Source of the DNA: Neurospora crassa OR74A
Lineage: Eukaryota; Ascomycota; Sordariomycetes; Sordariales; Sordariaceae
Reading direction: 5' to 3'
DNA length: 64,000 bases
Assembly: GCF_000182925.2 (NCBI RefSeq)
Contig: NC_026502.1
Coordinates: 496,001-560,000 of the forward strand
In this document: positions 1-11,879 of the stretch, piece after piece
Position numbering within the stretch: position 1 is the first letter of the stretch
Layout: each line of letters begins with the position of its first letter
Position numbers and translations under genes: made by a program
The notes under the pieces: model-generated
What the model was told of the DNA's origin: nothing
Seen by the model: only the letters and a program-made list of their open reading frames with translations
Databases searched by the model: none

Positions 1-41
1 CTGCAGAGAGCATTGCATCCTGCGACCACAATACAGCAACC

Positions 42-1217
42 ATGTCGGGCCGCACTCTCCCCACCCTCACCATCGACGAGGTCGAGTCGCACAACTCGGC
101 AAAGTCTTGCTATGTCACCGTTGGCAGGAATGTCTACGACGTGACCGACTTCCTCGACTCCCACCCCGGCGGTGCTGATCTCGTCCTCGACTGGGCCGGC
201 AAGGACATTGGCGCCATCCTCAAGGATGAGGCATCGCATACTCACTCCGAGGCCGCATACGAAGTCCTCGACGAGTCGCTGGTGGGATATCTTGCATCAG
301 GAAACGGCGCTGCGGCGAACGGGACGACGAAGGACGGCGAGAACGGAACAGAACAGCAATGGGTTCATCCTCGGACGGGTATGTCCTGCGAAGAGGACCT
401 CAGCAAGGACACCGACTACAACGCCGATTACAAGACACATAAGTTCCTCGACTTGAACAAGCCGCTGTTCATGCAGATCTGGAACGGTGGTTTCTCCAAG
501 GAGTTCTACCTCGACCAGGTCCACCGCCCGCGCCACTACAAGGGAGGAGAGTCGGCGCCTTTGTTTGGCAACTTCCTTGAGCCTCTGTCCAAAACGCCGT
601 GGTGGTTGATCCCGCTAGTCTGGTGGCCGCCCATCTCGTACGGTGTCTCCGTCGCATTCCAGGGCTTTGGCAGTGTCGCTCCCGTGGCCGGCTATTTCGG
701 ATTTGGCCTCGCTTTCTGGACGTTGATTGAGTACATTTTGCATCGCTTCCTGTTCCACCTTGATTAGTGAGTATTCGCAGACCCTTTGCGCAGCACTCGA
801 ACACGCACTAACCCGCTTCTTTCTAGCTACCTCCCTGATAACCGCGTCGGCATCACCGCGCACTTCCTCCTTCACGGCATTCACCACTACCTGCCCATGG
901 ACAGGTACCGCCTCGTCATGCCGCCCACCCTCTTTGTCGTCCTGGCCGCTCCCTTCTGGAAGTTTGCCCACGCCATCCTGTTTTACAACTGGTACGCTGC
1001 CACTGCCGCCTTCTGCGGTGGTGTCTTTGGCTACACCCTTTACGACATGACCCACTACTTCCTCCACCACCAGAACTTGCCCGCCTACTACAAGGAGCTC
1101 AAGAAGTACCACCTTGCCCACCACTTCCTCGACTACGAGAACGGCTTTGGCGTCACCAGCGCCTTCTGGGACAAGATCTTTGGTACCGAGCTTGTGTACA
1201 ACCCCAAGACGAACTAA
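42..1217 (+). CDS. scs7: Ceramide very-long-chain fatty acid 2-hydroxylase (Scs7/FA2H family)
   Basis: Exons 42-766 and 827-1217, with a 60-nt intron (GTGAGT..CTAG) that splits a Tyr codon; the product is 371 aa. Residues ~6-87 form a cytochrome b5-like haem domain with the HPGG haem motif. Hydrophobic segments follow, then the His clusters of the integral-membrane di-iron hydroxylases: HRFLFH, HFLLHGIHHYLPMD, HYFLHH and HLAHHFLDYENGFGVT. The spliced junction HLD-YYLPDN agrees with the family. The family adds a 2-hydroxyl to the N-acyl chain of ceramides in the endoplasmic reticulum, with electrons delivered through the fused b5 domain. Length and domain order are as in yeast Scs7, and all His boxes are present. 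The start lies only 42 bases into the window, so the promoter is mostly outside. Confidence 0.95.
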
Positions 1218-2241
1218 GTACCACACCTTGGTGGACTTGGTTCGAATATAGAACTCTCTTCTTCACACACACAGCCCGACTAGACCTTTGCAAGGCGTCG
1301 TTGGGGTACATACTTATATGAAACAACCATATTTTAATGAAAGAAAGAAGGAAAAACAGAGTATGTACATAGAATAGGATGCATGAAGTATTGACGCCGC
1401 ACGCAGGCACGGGGTGGGCAGGACATCTCAAATCACGGGTTAGGCAGCTGGGGAAACACAGACAAAAGTCAATGGGAAGGGGTTTTTGCTTCGGTTTGGG
1501 CTGGTCGGCCGGTTGATAGGTAAAGGGGATGGGGCGTCTAGTAGCTGTTAGGTTTGGCTGGACTGGACTGCGGTGGCAGCAAGGGGGAATTATCATGGGT
1601 ATATGTTGCTTCTTTCTGGTCGTTGGTCAATACCCCCTAATGTTAATATGAATGACTCGCAACTAAGGTTACTGGAAATACGCCATTCAAAGCAGTGTCT
1701 ATTATGAGTGTTGATAGTTGATGCATATTGCTGTTGGCAGGTTCAGGGGTAGTTTGGTTGAGAATGTGCACTTTGTTGGCTGGACTTATCGCTACAGGAA
1801 AACTACCGAGCCTCACCGTGACACAGCACACTTTCCCGTCATTTACTGTATCCCAGTTCAACCTGAGCAAAGGCGGTCAATGCAATTTCTTGGCATCGAA
1901 CAAGTTTCTGCGAGTGGAGGTCACGTGTCCATCATATAACCTGCCGCCGGCTAGCCAGTGATGGGCCGCCACAGCCTGAAGTTCCCCGGCCCAGCGCCGC
2001 CCAGACCCCTTGAGGCTGCCATTTCGGTTGATTCCATTTTATTGCCAGACCGGAAACTGCGCCTCCCAACGTCCAACTTGACAATTCTACCACTTCCAAC
2101 CTGAGCCCACGCCGCATTTGGTTGCTCTAGTCACAGCGCGCGCTTGTCTGAAATCATTTCATATCTCCTAAAACTCGACGGCAAAGCGAATTGAATACTG
2201 CGATCTAGACAGAGCAAATCACACTACACACTTTACACAAA
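1218..2241. other. Intergenic region between scs7 and the RBM39-like gene
   Basis: No convincing coding sequence. It should hold the scs7 3' UTR and the promoter and leader of the next gene. The last ~150 bases are A/C-rich and run into the ATG at 2242, as is common for Neurospora leaders. Short ORFs on both strands have no recognisable motif. Confidence 0.6.
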
Positions 2242-4136
2242 ATGTCGGGCTTAGACGTCGAGGCTCTCCTCGATTCCACTGCCTCTAGCAAGGAGCAGCA
2301 GATGGATGTCGACCCTCCAACCACCAACGGCGGCGCTGACCAGAATGGTTCCAAATCCGAACGCCGCGACCGTGACAGTGACCGCGATAAAGAGCGCGAG
2401 CGAGACCGTGACCGGGGCCGAGATAGCAGCAGGGACCGTGGCAGGAGATATCGTGACCGTAGTTCGGGTCGCCTTCGCAACTCGTCGAGTGAGGCTGGTA
2501 GAGACACCCCCCGCAGTGATGCCGGAAGTCACCGAAGTAGGCGTCGAAGCCGGAGCCGTGATTCTGGCAGACACTCACGCCGTCACAGAGATGGAGACTA
2601 CTACCGAGGCCGCCGAGGCCGCTCCCGATCTCGCTCCCCGAACCGCTACTACCGGCCCCGGGGCGACGATCGCCGCGACCGCGGTGACAGCTACCGTCGA
2701 CGTGACGACGACCGCCGCAGCGGCAGAAACACCCCAAGGGCCCGGGATGGTACTCCTCAGCCCCTGACCGAGGACGAGCGTGATCGTCGCACCGTGTTCG
2801 TGCAGCAGTTGGCTGCCCGTCTGCGCACTCGCGAACTCAAGGAGTTTTTCGAAAAAGTCGGCCCTGTTGCCGAGGCCCAGATCGTGAAGGATAGGGTCAG
2901 CAATCGCTCCAAGGGGTAGGTTACACCGCAGTCCGTCTGTTCCCGCAGACAAAGAGACGTAGGCTAACAAAGTTGACATGACAGCGTTGGTTATGTTGAA
3001 TTCAAGAACGAAGACTCCGTCCAAGCCGCTCTACAGCTCACTGGCCAGAAACTCCTAGGTATTCCTGTCATCGTCCAGCTTACCGAGGCTGAGAAGAACC
3101 GCCAAGTGCGCACCACAGAGACCTCTGGACACCACCCCAACTCGATTCCCTTCCACCGACTCTACGTGGGCAACATCCATTTTAGCATCACGGAGCAAGA
3201 TTTGCAGAATGTGTTTGAGCCCTTTGGTGAGCTCGAGTTTGTACAGCTCCAAAAGGATGACAACGGCAGGAGCCGTGGTTACGGATTTGTACAGTATGTC
3301 CACGTCTTTCTGTTTTTCCCAAGACACAGCGTTTGCTAACTCACCCGCTAGGTTCCGTGACGCTGGTCAAGCCAGAGAGGCCCTCGAAAAGATGAACGGG
3401 TTCGACCTCGCTGGTCGCCCGATTCGTGTGGGACTTGGAAACGATAAGTTTACCCCAGAGTCCACTGCCAATCTCCTGCAGAGGTTCCAAGGCCAGAATC
3501 ATCATCAACAATTCCAGGGATCCGCTTTCTCGGGCGCCGGTGGACGTGGCCCCGCTACCTCCAATTTTGATCGCGCTGGCGCACGCGACAACGAAAAAGG
3601 CACCGGTGCCAGTGCTCTCGACGACACCGACGTTGCTGGTGTCAACTTCAACAACTATAGTCGTGATGCCCTGATGAGGAAGTTGGCACGAACTGACGAG
3701 CCACCTGCTAGCGTCATTCCTGAGCGACAGATTCTCAAGCCCAAGACGGAGACCAAGCCGCTGCCTGTCAACGTGAACATGGCCAGCCGATGCGTTGTTC
3801 TCCACAACATGTTTGACCCTGCTGAGTACGTCAATCCCTTGCCCCTTCGGTCTCATCGGATGCTAACCATTTAACAGGGAAGAGGGTGAGAACTGGATCA
3901 AGGAGCTCGAGGACGATGTCCGCGAAGAGGCCGAGGCCAAGTATGGCCACGTCGTTCACATTTCTCTAGATCCCAACTCGGCCGGCGACATCTACCTCAA
4001 GTTCGATAAGGTCCAGGGAGGAGAAAACGCCATCAAGGGCTTGAACGGCCGGTATTTCGGTGGGAGAATGATTACCGCTGCACCTGTTGTGGACGCGGTC
4101 TACAGCAGTTTGTTCTCTCGCTCAAAGGCGATCTAA
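2242..4136 (+). CDS. rsd1: RBM39/Rsd1-type RS-domain splicing factor with two RRMs and a C-terminal UHM
   Basis: Four exons: 2242-2915, 2985-3293, 3352-3825 and 3878-4136 (introns of 69, 58 and 52 nt); 571 aa. Residues ~40-170 are an Arg/Ser/Asp-rich RS-like region. RRM1 starts near residue 183 (RTVFVQQL; its second half follows intron 1 as VGYVEFKN). RRM2 starts near residue 285 (RLYVGNIHF..., [10 protein letters not shown]). The C-terminal domain ([18 protein letters not shown]... to [11 protein letters not shown]) is a U2AF-homology motif carrying the R-x-F ligand-binding signature as RYF. Known relatives (human RBM39/CAPER-alpha, fission yeast Rsd1) link U2AF and U2 snRNP during early spliceosome assembly in the nucleus. 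Each splice keeps frame and rebuilds conserved RRM sequence. Confidence 0.93.
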
Positions 4137-4180
4137 GACGCTAATCACGACTTTAACTGCGTTTCCTAGGCATTCTCACT

Positions 4181-4235
4181 GTAAGCATCTCCGACTTTTC
4201 ATCCAAATTCCAGCATGGGGCTAACATGATTGCAG
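4181..4235 (+). other. Probable intron in the 3' UTR of the RBM39-like gene
   Basis: GTAAGC donor, GCTAAC branch-like sequence at 4220-4225 and GCAG acceptor in 55 nt, the size of the coding introns upstream. It begins 44 nt after the stop codon. No reading frame needs it, so it is inferred from the signals alone. Confidence 0.5.
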
Positions 4236-7200
4236 AGTCTCGACAGCCCCACGAGGGAGCGACGGTCACTTATCTCTAGGATCCCCTGTTGTCTTTCATG
4301 CCGTCGAGCGAGCAAATTGTCCTGCTATATATCCATCCAGCCATACAACATCTAGCGCAACCAGTGATGGACAACATCCAGCATTCAAGTTTGAAGATGC
4401 TCTCTCAAGGTTTCACGGCACACTACACCACAACCGGTCTTCGCAAGGACCATTGATCCCTCGCTGATGAAGATGCAATGACAGACAATCGTCCCCGCTG
4501 CTCTCTTCTCACTGCCATTTTTTTCGAGACCGAAGAAGCGAACTGGGTGGACCGGGGGTTTGCCCTACTGCTTCTTCATCTGCAAAGCAGCTCTTCCCAC
4601 ATAGCGGTTAAGCGACCGAATACTGATTTCTGTCTTGCACCAGAAGAGACAATGGGAGACTGTGTCGTCCATGGAGAAGGCGAGACCATAGCGACGGCGA
4701 GATTCTCACCACATTGCGCTTGCAACGCATTTGAGCCACGGGAGACTTATTCTATGCACTGACGCCGTGCATCACGAAAAGGTATCAACCTCTCCCTTCA
4801 GAGCTCGACTTATCCTACTACGTCCGGTGGCGTTCCTTCGATGCAATGACCTTGTTTCTTAGATGCATTTATGTCGTTCGTCATTTAGCGAAATTGTATT
4901 AGATTTGGGGAAAAACAATAACAAGGGTCATTCAAGCTTCAATACCTCCCATGCTTACGTGATTGTTGATCATTACGACTCTGTGAAGGTATGCCCACAC
5001 CCCTACTTTCCGGTCGGGGCGCAAATATGATGAGATACCTGACTTGATGCAGTGATTGGTATAATCAACTGAGAGCTGATAGTACCTCGGTTTCATTGAA
5101 TCCCCGAGTCTTTGATGCAGATCGTTTCGTATCGCAGTGATAGTGGTCTGTATCCTGTCCCTTTCTGTATTCAAACTCTACAGTTCACTACGAGTGTAGC
5201 ACAAGTCTCACTGATGAAAGAGAACCCATTCACTTTGCCAACCAGCCTACCTCTCTTGTGTTCACCACTTCCTCTCTTGCCTCGATCAGAAAAGCAAACG
5301 GACATGCCATGCTATCTTTCAGATCAACCACAGCATTCCTCGGCTTCAGTGAGATGGGGTCCATAGCAGCTGGTTAGCGAGGTTGGCGGGTTGAGGCTTT
5401 ACAGACTTCTTTGGACAAAGCGACAGTGAAGCTGGTAAAAGTTTCAGGATCAGCATCTACTGAAATCGCCTGCAAGTGCAATATCTAGGGGCTGGCAAAC
5501 GCCCAGTATCTCTCATAATTATCCATGTCAACCTCTGCTACAACTTTGTTCACCAACAGTTATTCGAGCGATAATAGACACTTGCGTTAACAATTCACTG
5601 ACGGTAATCATCTACCGAAATGCGAAGCATCACACTCCTTCCACAGTCCCACACAGTCTCTGCTTGCTAAGTGTAGCAACCTTGACGTCGTTACAAAAGC
5701 TGCAAGCGCAGGTTTCGTTGCCAGTGTCAACAACCTGCCACTTCACTCGCACAAACCTGTTTGCACATCACCGTCGTTGCTGTCCAGCGATGTCGATGAA
5801 TTGACTTCGGTTAAACTGTTTGATCTCATATCTTCGCCAGAAGACGGACGGAACAGTCGATGGATGCTTCTAGCCAGTTACACAGAAATTGAAGGTCGAG
5901 ATGGAGTGGGCGCCCAGGCAACGTGTGCAAACAGTCGTTGTCAACTGGTATGATCTCGTCTCTCTCCTTTCGTCTGGTCGTCAGTCTGCCAAGAGCAAGT
6001 TCTGAATGCGTGCTCAGTGGTTTGATCACATCTCTTTCTTTCTCCTGCATGTCTGCGTAACCCAGCCTCAACTGCGGTGACCAAGTGTTTTCAAGGAAGA
6101 AAACTGGACGCAAATACTTTCAGCTTGCCATCACTTTCTTCTCCGGATACCCGGTCAGAGCGAGACAAATACATCTCCAGCTGGCAGATAAATATATCGG
6201 CTCCGGTCACTATATAGCGTTGAATTTCTGACGAAAAGCCCTCTCCGGGTCATCTCTTCCCGCTGCTACCACCAAAGTCCGCTGGGAGTTGTCACTGCAG
6301 GGGAACACTCCATCGTGAAGTACGTGGTGTTACCTCAGCAGCGTACTCAGCTCTCACGGACGTTTCTGTATTGGAAAGGGCCATTACTCCACATAACTGC
6401 CGTACCCTGACCTTGAGCTGCCTCGTTAAGCACATGTCTGCATTCACAGGCATGAGAAGCAGTTGACGTGGCACTTCATCCCATTTCGGTAAAATTGGAC
6501 TGACCCTTTACAGAACACTGTCCAAAGTCGAGCCGTCTTGTTTTAGGAAAGACTGGCGGTTTTCGACTCAGGGAAGTAACCACAGATTTTCAACAAAGAT
6601 CCAATCAGGGACCCAGCTGCTTCCTCATTGCCTCAGCAACCGGGAGAGTAAACGTATCCGTGGATCTTCACTGTCAAATTCTCGCCCGTGTGACCACCTC
6701 AACTTCAGATGACAGCTCGTCTGATCTCGTCAGGCCCAGTTTAAGCATCGGCTTGCAAACGCCGGTCGTCGTCTACTCCAGAACTGAGGACACCGAGGGT
6801 GATTCTCCTGCCCATCAACGTCTGCTTTCAGGTCCCATCTTCCCGGTTACTGCGGTAACAGAGGTCACAGTATCCCATCTCCTTCCAGTTCACGACGGAC
6901 CTGGAGCCAGCACCTTGAGACAAACGCTGCGAACATCCGGAGGACACTCGTCTGAACTTTTGGCTCCTTCCTTCTCCCTTCACTTTCAGTCACGGGTCAC
7001 AGAAACCTTAATTTTACGTCTACTCCGTTTCCCCGACAACCCCCACAAAGCTCAAGAACGCGGGCGGGTTCTGCAGTATTTAATCCTCGCCGGGCCTGTG
7101 CACTTCCTCTTCCTCCTACCTTTTACTCCCACTCTCTTTTTTTCGCATATCCATCGCCAGATCTCCCCCCGCGCCTGGATCTCGAACTTTGGGAGTCAAA

Positions 7201-7392
7201 CTGATCGTGCTCTTACTAACCATACTCTTCAAACGTCTTCCTTGACAACCTCCTCTTCGCTTTCTGCGAACGTATTTCCAACACCCACAGCCATCCCCTC
7301 GCGTCCACCACACATCCTCCTCACCGACCTCAGAATTTTCTCATCCATCCTTGGCCTAACGTTAACTGCGCTCACATCGCGCTCACATCACC
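4236..7392. other. Long gene-poor interval upstream of the 719-residue protein gene
   Basis: About 3.1 kb in which I see no convincing gene. The ORF at 4478-4762 (94 aa) has no recognisable motif. The last ~700 bases are C/T-rich with many short upstream ORFs and pyrimidine tracts (for example around 7130), which suits a long promoter and leader for the gene starting at 7393. Confidence 0.55.
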
Positions 7393-9656
7393 ATGGGTCG
7401 CGGAAGCTTCTCCAGCGACGGCTCATCCGACGCCGGTGGCGCTCGCCTTGCCCTTTTCTCTCCCCCGCCAAGGGGAAACCAACAATGGCGGTCTGATACT
7501 AAGAGTTACAAGACCGAAACTCCTGACACCGACACCTTCCCCAGCGAGCCCAGCGGAAGCGAAAGGCAGTCGGGAGGCGCCCGAGTCAGCGGCCACTCGC
7601 GACACTCGTCGATGGCCTCGGCTGTGTCTATGCATTCGTCACATTCGCGCTCTAGCAGCAGCACGTATGTTGGCAACACACATGGTCAGCTTCAACCTTT
7701 CAACAGCTTCCAGCCTGGAGCTTCACATCATCCTTCGGGACCATCACGTCCTCCTCAGCGGTATCAGATACCTGATAACCAGGTCACGCCGCCTAATAAG
7801 GTGCAACATCTGTCGAAGGGTTTGAGTTCCATGGAACTCATTCGCAGTGGAGACCACCCTGCAATTTCAGTAAGTCCCTTCTCACCTCTCCCTCACCCTG
7901 AGCAATAACTGACACTCAGCAGGATATCCGCAAACACGCCGCCGATGCCAACCGTCGGCTCTGGGGACTTAAACACGCTGTCGACAGCTCTAAACACGTC
8001 CCTTCCGAATTTCGCGAGGGTTTCGACGTCGACATTACCCAGGTTCTCAAGCACCTGACCACCATTTCCAGCGCTGCCGAGTCCTTGGCGACAGGCCTCG
8101 ATAGGAAAAGTGACGAGTGCGAGAGCCTGCGCACGATGTACTCGTCGCAGACTATGGATTATGATGGGACTCGTGCGCAGCTTGAAGCTGAGCGTGCTGA
8201 GATCAGGGCTGAGCGGACAAGGATGCTGAAGTTCGAGGCCGACATGAAGGCCGAAAAGGACAAAGATGAGAGGGTTATCAAGGTATGTGATCACTCAACA
8301 TTGTTGGCCTGGACGGGCCGCTAACACGTTACGTAGGCCCTCCAGGAACAAATCGCCGGCAAACGCCACCTCTGGATGCAAGTCCGCAAAGACCCTGAAG
8401 AAAAGGCTATGGCCTTGGAGATGCTCTCCCGTTCTTCCACCCCCTACACATCCGTCACCGACTCCTCCGCCTCCCCCACCCCCACCGGCCCTCGCGACTG
8501 GCAAGCCTCCCGCACCATAAGCTCCAACTCTCGCCCTCCGCGTAGCGGCCACAACCTCATGCCCGGCACCCACTTCGGCGGTCCCATCCCCCCTCGCTCC
8601 GTCTCGGGTTTTGCCATCGCCCACTCCCAGCGTCTCAATTCCCGTGGTGGCCACAGCTCACACCGCAAAGGCACCGGCCGCGTCGTTTCCGAATGGGGCA
8701 GTCCCGTCTCTCGTGGCTCCGCCGGCTCCGGCCGTGGCGGCGGTAATCGCTCCCACCATCACGGAGGTCCCCCCACCGCTATCTTCATCCCTCCCACACC
8801 CAAGACCCACGACGAGGACGGCCCAACCGCCACCTTCTCCGGCAAACTCACCCACCTCCTGACCGTCGTCATCCGCGCCTTTACGCACAAATACTTTGGC
8901 AAACCCATGCCAGAAGTCGAGTCACGTCTCCGCAAGGAATCCCCTTCCCTCTTCTCCTACATGTGCGACCTCGTCTACCCCGGCCGCGGCCGCAAGATAG
9001 GCGAATCGCACGTCTCCTTCCTCCTCAACGACGACGTCTCCCGCCCTTACCTCGTCGAACGCCTCCTCGTACAATACTTCACATCCACAATGCTCCAATC
9101 CGAGGGATGGACGGGATACGAGCCCTCAGTCGACAAAGAAATGGCTTCCCTTTCTGCGCGCCTCAAGGACTCTTCAGGCGCCCAAAACCACTCCAAGACG
9201 CACGAGCGCCAGGCAATGGTCAATCGCCAGGCGGAACTGGTCAAGCAGATGGTTGATCACCCGAAGTGGGCAGAGTTCAAGAACTATAAGGTGAATGATC
9301 ACTACCAAAAGTTCAAGAAGATGGTGGGACCTTTTTTGCCGCCGGGGCCGAAGAGCGATGTGCGTGATGAGGCGCTGTTTGATTTGTTTTCGATTGCCGA
9401 GAGGGCGTGGAGTGTGGCGCAGATGGGATGGGAATCCAGGATGACGTATGTCTATCTGTGGAGCGAGACGTGCAGTAAGTTTGTGGAGGCGAGTCATACG
9501 GCGGTGAATAGTGAGGTGCCGGCGGGACAGTTGCAGGCGAGGCAGATGAGGATTAGTCTGGTGGTGACGCCGGGGGTGACGATGAGGGATGATTCGAGGG
9601 GGATGAATATTGGGACGAGGTTGGTGAGGAGGAGTGATGTTTTGGTTATGGTTTAG
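7393..9656 (+). CDS. Conserved fungal protein of unknown function (719 aa)
   Basis: Exons 7393-7869, 7920-8282 and 8337-9656 (introns of 50 and 54 nt). I do not recognise the family. Residues 1-160 are Ser/Gly/Pro-rich and probably disordered. Residues ~160-290 are helical with an acidic and basic heptad-like stretch (EAERAEIRAERTRMLKFEAD) that could be a coiled coil. A second disordered Ser/Arg/Gly-rich linker follows to about residue 440. The C-terminal ~270 residues look globular and conserved (for example FGKPMPEVESRL, YVYLWSETCSKFVEA, RISLVVTPGVTMRDDSRGMN). The start sits in a good context (ATCACCATGG). Intron 1 ends in a CAGCAG tandem acceptor, so one Gln may be included or skipped. Nothing in the sequence assigns a role. 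Confidence 0.85.
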
Positions 9657-10141
9657 GTCGGTCGGACGTTGCATCGAGGTATTGACTTGTCCTGCTGGAG
9701 AGGCGGGGGCAGGCTGTCTTTCATCGAGTTGATATCGCACACGGCCTGGTGATATACCTACCTATCCAAACATCGATGAGGCTGTACACTACAGCCATAC
9801 GTCCCTTCTTCTTGCTTTATTCGACAGCACGCAGCACACAACATCATTACGACTTGCTTCCTTGGGTCTTGGGTCTTGGGTCTTGGGGTTTGATCGCTCA
9901 ACGATTTCACGGCATTCACAGCATTCACGGCGCAGATAACAACATGATACCCTCCTTTTCCTTGCACGTCCTATGGGGTAATGGCCATTCATTGGTAACC
10001 TATTTGGGAGTTGATCGGGTTCACTTTTCCTACCTTTTTTCTTATCTTCTTTTCAACATCGGTATCTTATCTGGTTCAACAACTTTCATATTTGGCTTGG
10101 TGGGGGAAAGAGAAACGGAGAATAGAAAAACACAAAACCAC
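9657..10141. other. 3' flank of the 719-residue protein gene
   Basis: No gene seen. Contains a short TTGGGTC tandem near 9860-9890. It lies between a forward-strand gene end and the repeat-rich stretch. Confidence 0.5.
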
Positions 10142-10173
10142 AAAAAAAAAAAGGGGGGGGGGGGGGGGGGGGG
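10142..10173. repeat. Poly-A/poly-G homopolymer junction
   Basis: About 11 A followed directly by about 21 G on the + strand. Such runs are prone to length error and polymorphism. The G run could form a quadruplex on this strand. Confidence 0.9.
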
Positions 10174-10701
10174 TCAACAGTTTGCTGGCTTGTGAAGGAG
10201 AAAAGGAAAAGAGATGCGTAGGTAATCAACATACATCATACTTATCACTAATAGCATCGTATATTTTCAACTTCAACTTCAGCTGCAACTTCATCTTCAC
10301 TTCTACTTCCACTTCATCCTCACAAGCAACAACTTCACTTCAGCTTCCACTTTACTTCACAAGCAACAAGCAACAACAACAAACAACAACAACAACAAAC
10401 AACAACAGCACGGACACAACACACAACCACCCAAACATCCGATACGCACAAAGCATACCTAGCAATATCACCACAATCCGAACACACAAAGTTGCTAGGG
10501 AAGTACCTTCACGCCGCATGGACCTCCTCGGAAACCATCACCTACAGGTACCTACCTACTTACCCACTCGGACTTGCTTGGCTTGTCTTGACTTGTCTTG
10601 ACTTGACTTGTCTTGTCTTTCATGCATGCATGAGCGGGACCAGACGGTATCCGATTTGGGATATCTCGGTCGGTCGCTAGATAGGTATACTTGCAAGGCA
10701 C

Positions 10702-10819
10702 GCTGCATCGACTGGCTGCATCGACTGGCTGCATCGACTGGCTGGCTGTCTACCTATATCTGGTGGCTAGCTAGGTACATCTGGCTGGCTGTCTATATCT
10801 GATGGCTAGCTAGGTACAT

Positions 10820-10855
<36 letters not shown>
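10702..10855. repeat. Nested tandem repeats: 13-mer, ~40-bp duplication and (TGGC)n microsatellite
   Basis: Three copies of a GGCTGCATCGACT-type 13-mer (10702-10745) are followed by two imperfect copies of a ~40-bp unit containing GGCTAGCTAGGTACATCTGG (about 10747-10789 and 10790-10829). The last copy runs into about eight TGGC units (10821-10854). Everything is built from the same TGGCT-like core, so slippage followed by unit duplication is the likely origin. Confidence 0.9.
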
Positions 10856-10856
<1 letters not shown>

Positions 10857-11005
10857 ATTGGTACCTCTACGTATGGGGTTTGAACTAAACTGACATGACA
10901 TGGACATGACGTGTTACTTACTGGGCATTCGGAGGAAATAAGGGGCATCACGCACAAAGCATCCCGGGATATCAATCACGGGGAACAATGGGAGAATGGT
11001 CAGAG

Positions 11006-11036
11006 TTTTTTTTTTTTTTTTTTTTTTAAAAAAAAA
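11006..11036. repeat. Poly-T followed by poly-A
   Basis: About 22 T then 9 A, forming a short perfect T/A palindrome-like tract. Confidence 0.9.
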
Positions 11037-11062
11037 CTATCTATCAACTCGCAATTCTAACA

Positions 11063-11137
11063 CGGGGTCTGAAACGGAGTTTGAACGGGGTTTGAACGGA
11101 GTTTGAACGGGGTTTGAACACAACACAACACAACACA
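11063..11137. repeat. Tandem 12-mer ACGGRGTTTGA-type repeat plus ACACA repeat
   Basis: Five or so degenerate copies alternate ACGGGGTTTGA and ACGGAGTTTGA, then a CACAACACAACACAACACAA run. Non-coding. It continues the simple-repeat cluster that begins at 10.1 kb. Confidence 0.85.
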
Positions 11138-11379
11138 ACTTGACGACACACGAGGCATCACAGGGAATGATGAAGAAACGAAGTACCCATGTTTTGGTGC
11201 TCGCGGTTTCAGAACAGAACAGAACAGGACAGGACAGGATCTTCTTGGTTTCCTGCAGTTTATGGTATGGGTACCTACGGACGGGGTTTGATTGATTGAG
11301 TGAGCGACCGCATGGGACTTGAGATTTGAGACTGACTTGACTTGCTCAAGAGGGTGGGTTTTCAGGGTGGATGGGTTTA

Positions 11380-11560
11380 CTTAGAATGGGGATGGGGGTG
11401 GGGGTGGAGATGGGGTTGGAAATGGGAATGGGAGTCAAGAGGGAAATAAAAATGGGAAAGAAATGGAATGAGAACGGGAGCCGAAAGGGAACTGGAAATG
11501 GGAGTCAAAAGGGAAATGGAATCGAAAGGGAATCGAAAGGGGAAGAGAACAAAATGGGAA
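11380..11560. repeat. Purine-rich degenerate repeat (GGGAATGG/GGGGATGG type)
   Basis: A ~180-bp almost all-purine strand built from GGGRATG and GGGAAA-like units. It forms spurious ORFs on both strands (71 and 78 aa) with no domain. Lies 3' of the reverse-strand transcription factor. Confidence 0.75.
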
Positions 11561-11879
11561 TTTGCGATCGGAACACACCTACCTAAGTAAAGGGGTTGCG
11601 AGATTGATACCATACGTCACTTACATGGCTTAGATTGCTTTACACAGCTCTTAACTCTTCCTTTTTCTTTAACACAGAGAGAAACTTACATGGTCATAAT
11701 CAAGATAGACATCCAAAAAAACTGGTGCCGAGTCCCATTTTTGCAAAGTGATATGTCTGAATCTCCCAACCTTCCTCATTTCAACCACCCAGCAGTATCG
11801 TCAAAACCTGCTTCACCTGCTTCACTTCTCTCGCCCGCATTATCCCCTTGCTGAGCCCAAACAAGTAGCCAGTAGCCAA

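Noticed and set aside
4478-4762. 94-residue ORF on the + strand downstream of the RBM39-like gene
   Set aside because: No domain, no splice context, ordinary length for chance in GC-rich DNA.
6660-7496. 278-residue open frame overlapping the start of the 719-residue protein gene
   Set aside because: Overlaps the better-supported gene in another frame. Its content reflects a pyrimidine-rich leader.
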